Source: Flavobacterium sp. SUN046 (GTDB taxonomy: Bacteria > Bacteroidota > Bacteroidia > Flavobacteriales > Flavobacteriaceae). Taken from it: a stretch of DNA of 64,000 nt. The notes beneath the pieces were generated by a model that had not been told where the DNA came from, ran no database searches, and saw only the letters and a program-made list of their open reading frames with translations. Numbering within the stretch: position 1 is the first letter of the stretch; each line of letters begins with the position of its first letter. The position numbers were made by a program, and so were the translations under genes. The stretch covers positions 22,369 through 86,368 of the forward strand of contig NZ_JAPQNT010000012.1 of the NCBI RefSeq assembly GCF_028867965.1. The letters are read 5' to 3'. Shown one piece after another: positions 52,337 to 61,251 of this stretch.

Positions 52337-53050
52337 ATGAGGATTTTCTTTTTATTTCTTTTTGTAGTTAGTTTTTCATTTAGTGTTCAAGCTCAGTTTG
52401 AAACTTCTAAACGAAAACTAAATATTGCGCCTTTACCACCGCCAAAGATTCAGAAGAAAAAAAATATTACTCCTGAAAATAATCCTACGGTTGTAGCACC
52501 GGCAATAAAATTTGAAAGCACTTATTTTAAAAATCAAGAAGATCCATTTTTAAGAGGTTTGCCTGAACTACCAAAAGTGGGTGAAACTCCGGATAAAACC
52601 TATGCTTTAAAAAGTGCTTCTGAAGTTTACACCGAAAAATTTAATGAAAAATTAAAAGAAGACGGAATTAGTCCGGAATTGTATAATAGGAACATAAGTT
52701 GGGGTCAATTTGTGGTTTATACCGAAGGAATTACGATTGGCGCACGAGATTTTGGAGCTATTGATGGCGATTTAGTTAGAATTTGGTTGAATGGACAATT
52801 GGTTACAAGTCAAATTTATCTTGAAAATGATTTTAAAAATATTTCTTTACAACTTAATAAGGGTTTGAATGTTATAGAAGTTGAAGCTTTAAATTATGGT
52901 GAATTATCACCAAATACTGGACAATTCAATTTCTTTGATGGAAATAAAGAATTGATAACTGTTCAATATTGGAATTTAGGAATTGGTTACAGAGCCAAAA
53001 TTCTGGTAGAATACAAAGACAAAATTTTAAAGAAAATAGACGAAAAGTAG
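52337..53050 (+). CDS. Secreted hypothetical protein (237 aa)
   Basis: This is a protein with a signal peptide (MRIFFLFLFVVSFSFSVQAQ). A Lys/Pro-rich linker (residues about 22-60) leads to a conserved-looking beta domain (about 115-237: WGQFVVYTEGITIGARDFGAIDGDLVRIWLNGQLVTSQIYLENDFKNISLQLNKGLNVIEVEALNYGELSPNTGQFNFFDG) that resembles a jelly-roll sandwich with an Asp-Gly-Asp loop. I know no named family. It resembles secreted proteins commonly single in flavobacterial genomes. It is convergent with the OmpA-type gene, with 1 bp between stops. Confidence 0.72.
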   Translation: MRIFFLFLFVVSFSFSVQAQFETSKRKLNIAPLPPPKIQKKKNITPENNPTVVAPAIKFESTYFKNQEDPFLRGLPELPKVGETPDKTYALKSASEVYTEKFNEKLKEDGISPELYNRNISWGQFVVYTEGITIGARDFGAIDGDLVRIWLNGQLVTSQIYLENDFKNISLQLNKGLNVIEVEALNYGELSPNTGQFNFFDGNKELITVQYWNLGIGYRAKILVEYKDKILKKIDEK

Positions 53051-53051
53051 C

Positions 53052-55286
53052 TTATAATTGTGCTTTCAAATCGTCTATACTTTTTAGATTGTTTATTTTT
53101 GTCATTATAAAATCATGATGTTTATAACTTCCATTAATATTGATTTCACTGAATTTTTCTGATTTGTAAATGTATGAATTTCCGTTTCCATCAAAAGCTA
53201 TCATTGTATTTTTAGATTGCGGACTAAAAGCAAATCTAAACGGACTTAAACCATTATAACCATCATATTTTATTACTCCATTAAAATTACTGTCTAAAAG
53301 ATAAATGAAAACTGGGTTTAATTCGTTTCCTTTTTCATCAGTGTAATTTGCGAAGATTTCAATCGGATTTTGTAATCTTTGAATTTGGTCGCAATTGTAG
53401 ATTCCAAGCTTTGAAATTTGTAATGATTGATTTAATTCTTTCGCAGTGTTGTTGGCTGTGTTTGAATACTTTTGATTCTCTACAATCTTTTTATTTGCTT
53501 CAAATATTTGAGCTGTTTGTTTTTTGCAATCTTCACTAATTTGTAGTGTTGAATAGCGTTTTAGCATTACTTCTTTGTTTTTATCAAAATAATTTAACCA
53601 ACTTTGAATAGAAAGTTTAGCTTCATCAGTAGTCATATAATCTTTACTTTTTTCCCAAAAACAAACTATTGAATTTTGACTCAAATTTCCGATTAATGTG
53701 TCTTTTAGTTTTCTTTTTTGAACTTCTATATCATTTAAAATTTTAGCAACTTCTTCATTTTTTTTAATGAATTTATCTTTGCTTCTTTTGAATTTTTTAA
53801 TTCTATTTTGTTGAATTTTATAGCTGTTATTCATAGAATTTGACACTTTAGTTAATTTATCTTCACTAACATTTAGATTAATCATTGCTACATTTTTAAT
53901 TGAAATTTCAGAAGTTGAATCTTTTAAAATTATTGTAAATGTCTTGTCTTCATTGCTTTCAATGCTGCAATTATTCCAGTTTTTATTATAAATTGATTGA
54001 TTAATTTTGCCATTTATATCTGATTTATTTAACCAATTTGTATTTTTGAAATTAATATTTTGCACATTAGATTTTACACTAAAACCGATATTGAAAATTT
54101 CCTGATTTTCATCATTTGAAATTTTTGTAGCAACATAATTTGGTTCCGATTTTTTTATTTTTGTTTCAAAATTTTTAATTTTAGTTTGATATTCTTCTAT
54201 TATTGTTTTGTAATTTTCTATCGTACTTTCTAATGCTTCATTATTGTTTTTTCGATCTTTTACTTGTTTTTTTATTTGATTATTGTATTTTCTTTCAATT
54301 AAATCTATGTTTTCCGAATAGTTTACACCAATTTTCTTTAAAGTTGTAAAAGCATCACAATTGTTAAGTTGACATATTGAATATTCTAGTTGATCAATTT
54401 TAACAACGTCATTTCCGCCGTCAATAACATTGTCAATAGTGCCGTAAAATGAAGTTTTTCCATTATTTAAATTGTATAATTCTTTCCAGTTTTTAGTTTT
54501 AGAATCTAATTCATAAAAATTCAAATTAGAAAGTTCTTGTGTTTTTTGAAAACCTAAAGTGATATTTTTCCCTTCTTTTAATGAAATATTTTTACCATTT
54601 TGTGTGGCTAAAATTTTGAACATTCCAGCCGAATTAAAATGATAATTTCCGGTTACATCATTATAATCCATTGGTATATTTCCCAAAATGAAATCTGCTG
54701 GATCTCGAAATTCAATATAACTTATAGTAACAATTCCTGTTACAGGATTTCCGATTTTATCTACAAAAGCATTTTCAGGAATCGTAATTTTTGTTCCCGA
54801 TTTGTATTCAATCGTTTCTAACTTGGAAGTACTTATAGTGTATTGATTTTCTTTTAATTCTAACCCATTTATTGTAAAATTATCTTCTTTTTCATTGAAT
54901 ATCTTAATAGTTACACGACGATTTTTTGCTTTGCCAATTTCTGATGTATTTTTTGCTGTAGGTTTTAGATAAGCTCTTCCGCTAGAATAGATTTTAGTTT
55001 TATCAAACCCTTTATTTTCGATATAATCCGCTATGGTTTTTGCTCTATTATTTGAAAGTAAATAATTGTAATCTAAATCACCGACATTATCTGTGTGACC
55101 AATGATTTGAATGGAATAATCTTTAGAATTATCAATAAATGGTTTTAAAACATCATTTATCTTAGTAGCTTCATTTTTAGAGATTTCGTAAGAAGCCGTT
55201 TCAAAATTCACTTGAAACTCTTTAATAATTTGTGCTTTTGCAAAAGAAACTATAAACAGGCAGGCGATAAAAAGTAATTTTTTCAT
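53052..55286 (-). CDS. Protein with N-terminal OmpA domain and large novel C-terminal region
   Basis: This is a 744-residue protein with a signal peptide (to FAKAQ). A canonical OmpA-type peptidoglycan-binding domain comes first (about 22-130; IIGHTDNVGDLDYNYLLSNNRAKTIADYI, with DAP-contacting Asp and Arg). A beta-rich region follows (about 140-290, ITIPENAFVDKIGNPVTGIVTISYIEFRDPADFILGNIPM), then coiled coils (about 330-385 and 500-545), and a final domain ending IYKSEKFSEININGSYKHHDFIMTKI. OmpA domains are usually C-terminal, so this order is uncommon. It probably links the cell wall to an unknown surface or periplasmic assembly. There is no barrel or T9SS domain. Confidence 0.8.
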   Translation of the reverse strand: MKKLLFIACLFIVSFAKAQIIKEFQVNFETASYEISKNEATKINDVLKPFIDNSKDYSIQIIGHTDNVGDLDYNYLLSNNRAKTIADYIENKGFDKTKIYSSGRAYLKPTAKNTSEIGKAKNRRVTIKIFNEKEDNFTINGLELKENQYTISTSKLETIEYKSGTKITIPENAFVDKIGNPVTGIVTISYIEFRDPADFILGNIPMDYNDVTGNYHFNSAGMFKILATQNGKNISLKEGKNITLGFQKTQELSNLNFYELDSKTKNWKELYNLNNGKTSFYGTIDNVIDGGNDVVKIDQLEYSICQLNNCDAFTTLKKIGVNYSENIDLIERKYNNQIKKQVKDRKNNNEALESTIENYKTIIEEYQTKIKNFETKIKKSEPNYVATKISNDENQEIFNIGFSVKSNVQNINFKNTNWLNKSDINGKINQSIYNKNWNNCSIESNEDKTFTIILKDSTSEISIKNVAMINLNVSEDKLTKVSNSMNNSYKIQQNRIKKFKRSKDKFIKKNEEVAKILNDIEVQKRKLKDTLIGNLSQNSIVCFWEKSKDYMTTDEAKLSIQSWLNYFDKNKEVMLKRYSTLQISEDCKKQTAQIFEANKKIVENQKYSNTANNTAKELNQSLQISKLGIYNCDQIQRLQNPIEIFANYTDEKGNELNPVFIYLLDSNFNGVIKYDGYNGLSPFRFAFSPQSKNTMIAFDGNGNSYIYKSEKFSEININGSYKHHDFIMTKINNLKSIDDLKAQL

Positions 55287-55385
55287 AATGTTTTATTTCT
55301 CAATTTATAACGAACAATTTGTTTGATAAGTATATAGAGTTATAAAAAACAGAAAAGGTTGGGAACAGTTTGATTTTTTTTCAAA

Positions 55386-55419
55386 ATAAAAAAAGACGAC
55401 TAAATTATAGTCGCCTTTT
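55386..55419 (-). terminator. Rho-independent terminator after icd
   Basis: On the minus strand CGACTA and TAGTCG pair around a 5-nt loop, extended by A-T pairs with one mismatch, and run into seven T. It lies 23 bp after the icd stop. Confidence 0.8.
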
Positions 55420-55441
55420 GGTAGTATGAAATCAAATGTGT

Positions 55442-57676
<2,235 letters not shown>

Positions 57677-57739
57677 TTATCAAACGATTCACTCGTTTTT
57701 AAATTTTATTATTTTGATTAAATAAATTTCGTGGATAGC

Positions 57740-57747
57740 AAAGATAT
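57740..57747 (-). promoter_or_regulatory. -7 promoter box for icd
   Basis: The minus strand reads TATCTTTG (TAnnTTTG) 79 bp upstream of the start, giving a leader of about 70 nt. Confidence 0.5.
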
Positions 57748-57861
57748 GAAAATGAGATAAAATAGATAATGATTTAAAACGAAATCGATTGATTTATGAA
57801 TTTGATATTTAAACTAATTTAAATTACGAATTTGATAATTTGTATGCTATTTTTCATAAAT

Positions 57862-57898
57862 AAAAAAAATCCTTTCGTTTAAGGGAAAGGATTTTTTT
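57862..57898. terminator. Rho-independent terminator after rplS
   Basis: AAATCCTTTC and GAAAGGATTT form a 10-bp stem with an 8-nt loop, flanked by A and T runs on both sides. It lies 19 bp after the rplS stop and can act on the minus strand. Confidence 0.9.
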
Positions 57899-57916
57899 AT
57901 TGATTTTGAGAAAGAA

Positions 57917-58273
57917 TTAGTTTTTGTATCTTCTTTCTTTGATTTTTGCTTTTTTACCAGTAAGTTCTCTAAAGTAGTAGATTCTAGCTCTTCTAACTTT
58001 ACCTCTTTGGTTCAATTCAATTTTTTGCAAAGCTGGTAAGTTTACTGGGAAGATACGCTCTACACCAACAGCTCCAGACATTTTACGAATTGTAAAAGTT
58101 TCAGTACTTCCTGAACCTTTTCTTTGAATAACAACTCCTTTAAAAAACTGAGTTCTTGTTTTTTCACCCTCTTTAATTTCGTAGTAAACTGTGATAGTAT
58201 CACCAGCTCCGAAAACAGGGAAATCTTTTTTTGTTGATAATTCGTTATTTACAAAATCTACTAAATTTGCCAT
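57917..58273 (-). CDS. rplS: 50S ribosomal protein L19
   Basis: This is a 118-residue ribosomal protein at the 30S-50S interface. L19 features are clear: FPVFGAGDTITVYYEIKEGEKTRTQFFKGVVIQRKGSGSTETFTIRKMSGAVGVERIFPVNLPALQKIELNQRGKVRRARIYYFRELTGKKAKIKE. It normally follows trmD directly, but here an oxidoreductase gene separates them and rplS has its own consensus promoter at 58347-58376. A strong terminator follows. Confidence 0.98.
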   Translation of the reverse strand: MANLVDFVNNELSTKKDFPVFGAGDTITVYYEIKEGEKTRTQFFKGVVIQRKGSGSTETFTIRKMSGAVGVERIFPVNLPALQKIELNQRGKVRRARIYYFRELTGKKAKIKERRYKN

Positions 58274-58346
58274 TTTTAATGCTAATTATGGTTTGAAATT
58301 TAAGCAACATTCACGGTTTTCGCCAGAGGTTGGTCAAATGTGGGTG

Positions 58347-58376
58347 CAAATGTAATTAATAATTAATAATTTGCAA
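58347..58376 (-). promoter_or_regulatory. Full consensus promoter of rplS
   Basis: On the minus strand TTG (58374-58376), 19 nt, then TACATTTG (58347-58354) exactly matches the Bacteroidetes promoter TTG-N17-23-TAnnTTTG. It begins transcription about 65 bp upstream of the rplS ATG and is the best-supported promoter in the window. Confidence 0.8.
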
Positions 58377-58399
58377 TGAATAATTACTATTTTTTTGAT

Positions 58400-59410
58400 T
58401 CAAACTAATAATTTTAATTGTTCGATAATTTGTTGATTGTCAATTGAAAAGGGTTTTTCGTTTCGAATGCTTTGATACAATTCTTCAAATAATCCATTAA
58501 AATTGCCTTTTTCAGATTGAATAATTTCTGATATCAACTCATTATTAGTGTTATAATAGGTAAGTTTACCTTCTTTATTTGGCTTTTCTATTCCGAAATT
58601 TGGATTTGTTGGTAGCATTCCTGCTATCAATTGATTTTCTTGCTCGTCGCAAAATTCTTTAATAAAACTTCCTTTTGTTCCATGAATTACAATTCCGGGT
58701 TGCGGTTTGGCAACTAACATACTTGTAGTAATAAAAACATTGATTTTGTTAGGAAAAGTCAAGTGCATAAAGGCAAAATCATCAACTTGAGAGTTTTCTC
58801 GGTAATGATTTTTGTAACTGTAATTGTTTATGGGTTTGCCAAATACAGAAATTGCTTGGTCAATTAAATGCGAACCTAAATCGTACCAAATTCCGCTTGC
58901 AGCAACAGGATTTTCTTTAAATGATTTGACACCAATTTCATTACGATATCTGTCAAATCTTAAATGGACTTCAATTATATCACCGAGTTTGCCAGACTTA
59001 ATGATTTTTTTAGTTGACATAATATCACTGCTCCAACGACGATTGTGGTAGACAAAAATCTTTTTATTTACTTTTTTTGCTAACGTTAGTAACTGTTCAA
59101 ATTCTTTTACAGTTGCAGTTGCAGGCTTTTCAATAAGAACGTGTTTGTTAGCTTCTAAAGCTAATTTTGCACATTCAAAATGAGTATTGTTTGGCGTATT
59201 TACAACTATAAGTTCAATTTTATCGTCGGCTAATAAATCAGTAATAGAAGAATAGCTTTTGATGTTTGGATAATCTAAAATTGCTTTTTGAGAATTTCGT
59301 TCTAAAACGGCGTATAAATTAAATCCACTATTGGTTTCGAAAAACGGCGCATGAAATACTTTTCCTGACATGCCGTATGCTAACAATGCAGTAATAATTG
59401 GTTTTTCCAT
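58400..59410 (-). CDS. Gfo/Idh/MocA family oxidoreductase
   Basis: This is a 336-residue NAD(P)-dependent oxidoreductase. The Rossmann N-terminus (IITALLAYGMSGKVFHAPFFETNSGFNLYAVLER) has the YGMSGKVFHAPF variant seen in flavobacterial members. EKP is in HVLIEKPATATVKEFEQLL (about 92-110) and the second half has ASGIWYDLGSHLIDQAISVFGKP, with the usual catalytic Asp/His pair (DLGSHLIDQ). Substrates in this family are sugars or inositols; the particular one is unknown. It follows trmD by 5 bp and is probably co-transcribed with it. Confidence 0.92.
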   Translation of the reverse strand: MEKPIITALLAYGMSGKVFHAPFFETNSGFNLYAVLERNSQKAILDYPNIKSYSSITDLLADDKIELIVVNTPNNTHFECAKLALEANKHVLIEKPATATVKEFEQLLTLAKKVNKKIFVYHNRRWSSDIMSTKKIIKSGKLGDIIEVHLRFDRYRNEIGVKSFKENPVAASGIWYDLGSHLIDQAISVFGKPINNYSYKNHYRENSQVDDFAFMHLTFPNKINVFITTSMLVAKPQPGIVIHGTKGSFIKEFCDEQENQLIAGMLPTNPNFGIEKPNKEGKLTYYNTNNELISEIIQSEKGNFNGLFEELYQSIRNEKPFSIDNQQIIEQLKLLV

Positions 59411-59415
59411 AATAA

Positions 59416-60093
59416 TTATTCTTCAAGTAAATCAGGACGACGGTTTTTAGTATGTTGATAAGCCATGTCTTCGCGCCATTGATCAATTTTGGCAAAATGA
59501 CCGCTGGTTAAAACTTCGGGAACTTTCCATCCTTTATAGTCGGCTGGTCTTGTGTAGATTGGTCCAGAAAGTAGATTGTCTTGAAAACTATCTGTTAATG
59601 CTGAAGTTTCATCTGATAAAACACCTGGAATTAATCTGATTAAAGCATCTGATAAAACTAATGCACCTAATTCTCCGCCAGAAAGCACATAATCTCCAAT
59701 AGAAATTTCTTTGGTAATAAAATGATCTCGAACACGTTGGTCAACACCTTTATAATGTCCGCATAAAATTATTATATTTTCATACATTGACATTGTGTTT
59801 GCCATTTTTTGATTTAATGTTTCGCCATCCGGTGACATATATATAATCTCGTCGTAAATTCGTTCTTCTTTTAATTTGGTAATACAGGCATCTATCGGTT
59901 GAACGGTCATAACCATTCCTGCTCCACCACCAAAAGGATAATCGTCTACACTTTTTTGTTTGTTAGTAGTATAATCTCTTAAATTATGAAAATGAACTTC
60001 TACCAAACCTTTATCGATAGCTCGTTTCATTATTGATGCTTCAAATGGGCTTTTTAAAAGTTCAGGTAAAATTGTAATAATATCAATTCTCAT
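59416..60093 (-). CDS. trmD: tRNA (guanine37-N1)-methyltransferase
   Basis: This is a 225-residue SPOUT-class methyltransferase making m1G37 in tRNA. The start is 60091-60093 ([21 protein letters not shown]). An in-frame ATG at 60150 would lie upstream of the -7 box at 60113-60120 and gives a Phe/Lys-rich extension, so it is rejected. Motifs: [71 protein letters not shown] (the deep trefoil knot binding SAM) and the C-terminal [28 protein letters not shown]. Length is normal. Confidence 0.97.
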   Translation of the reverse strand: MRIDIITILPELLKSPFEASIMKRAIDKGLVEVHFHNLRDYTTNKQKSVDDYPFGGGAGMVMTVQPIDACITKLKEERIYDEIIYMSPDGETLNQKMANTMSMYENIIILCGHYKGVDQRVRDHFITKEISIGDYVLSGGELGALVLSDALIRLIPGVLSDETSALTDSFQDNLLSGPIYTRPADYKGWKVPEVLTSGHFAKIDQWREDMAYQHTKNRRPDLLEE

Positions 60094-60112
60094 TGTATGT
60101 GTAAATAAGTTA

Positions 60113-60120
60113 CAAAAGTA
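60113..60120 (-). promoter_or_regulatory. -7 promoter box for trmD
   Basis: The minus strand reads TACTTTTG (TAnnTTTG) 20 bp upstream of the trmD start. Its place decides between the two possible start codons. Confidence 0.55.
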
Positions 60121-60658
60121 GATTTTTTTTAATTTAAAAAAGAAAAACACGTAAAACTACGCATTTTTGAAGTGATTTAAAGGTATAATTTTGTAAACAG
60201 AAAAGCATTTTATAAGTTAAACAAAACATTTAGTTTTTATTTTCTTTAGGTTGTTAATAAGTTCTTTAAAAATTGTGTTAAAAGTAGAATTTTTTCTAAA
60301 TAATTCTCGATTAAATGTGCCGAATATTGCGTATTTGTGTATTTAGTAGGATATTTCAGTTATTCATCGTTTTTATTATTTTAGAAAAACTCTATGAATT
60401 AGTTTTGAAATGAAAATAAAGATTGTTGATTTTTGTTTAACCATTTTTATTGTTTATAAATTTATTTAAGCCCTAAATAAAATTATAGTAACTACTAGAT
60501 TTTGAATAATTTATAATTTTAAATTTAAAATCTTAACCTATATTAAAATCAGTAAACTTTCAAGAAGTTTATATTTTTTATAATGCTATATTTTATAATT
60601 AAGGGCAAATTAATTGGATGTTTTTGTTATTTAATTACACTATTTAAAATATATTATT
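60121..60658. other. AT-rich non-coding region with possible leader hairpin
   Basis: About 540 bp with no gene seen. On the plus strand TAATTTTG at 60186-60193 fits the -7 consensus, with TTG 16 nt upstream. At 60553-60571 TAAACTT and AAGTTTA pair around a 5-nt loop and are followed by TATTTTTT, a terminator-like hairpin about 85 bp before the next gene. If transcription starts at the upstream box, the hairpin would lie in a long leader. Confidence 0.35.
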
Positions 60659-61219
60659 ATGAAAAGAAGTACTTTAAACCAGTATTCAAAAATTAGATTT
60701 TTTTTAATAGAAACCATAAAAATTAATAGATTTTCATTAATAATTCTATTATTTTTATTAATTTCTTTTTCTAGTTTTTCACAAGCTAATCAAAGAACTC
60801 CAATTTTTGAAAAAAATAATTTTCTTACCACACTTAGGACTTCTAGCTCTACAACACCAGCAGTCTATAATAGAGTTGCAAGTCTCTTTAAAGATGTTAA
60901 TTCTTCTATTTATTTATCTAACAATCAAGTCAATACAATTGGTAACCGACCTCTCTGCATGTTTACTGATGTTACTTCGTTGTCAGTGGCTAATAACCCA
61001 AATTTGTTAGTCAATGATGTTGAATTGGTTACTATTAAAATAGACAATCCTTCAACACTTAATGCGCCAATTAATCTTTCAGTTGTATCAAGATATCACA
61101 ATGTGAAATACATTTATTTTAAAGTCAGTTTTGATTTTCAGATATCTCAACTATTGAGTCATCTTTTAGAAGTTGATCCAAAAGTTGTATTGATTTACAG
61201 TGTTGACAAACGATCTTAA
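60659..61219 (+). CDS. Secreted hypothetical protein upstream of giant surface protein
   Basis: This is a 186-residue protein. A long basic N-region (residues 1-24) precedes a hydrophobic core (RFSLIILLFLLISFSSFSQA), so it is exported by Sec. The mature part (VYNRVASLFKDVNSSIYLSNNQVNTIGNRPLCMFTDVTSLSVANNPNLLVNDVELVTIKI) shows no known domain. Its ending has no T9SS signature. It lies 32 bp upstream of the large surface protein gene on the same strand, so it may be its secretion or attachment partner. PorP/SprF-type partners are barrels, which this is not. Confidence 0.7.
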   Translation: MKRSTLNQYSKIRFFLIETIKINRFSLIILLFLLISFSSFSQANQRTPIFEKNNFLTTLRTSSSTTPAVYNRVASLFKDVNSSIYLSNNQVNTIGNRPLCMFTDVTSLSVANNPNLLVNDVELVTIKIDNPSTLNAPINLSVVSRYHNVKYIYFKVSFDFQISQLLSHLLEVDPKVVLIYSVDKRS

Positions 61220-61251
61220 TTAAATATTATTTGAAGAAAAAAATACATATC

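Noticed and set aside
60094..60150. N-terminal extension of TrmD to an ATG at 60150
   Set aside because: The added residues are Phe/Lys-rich and unlike the family, and a -7 promoter box lies inside the extension.
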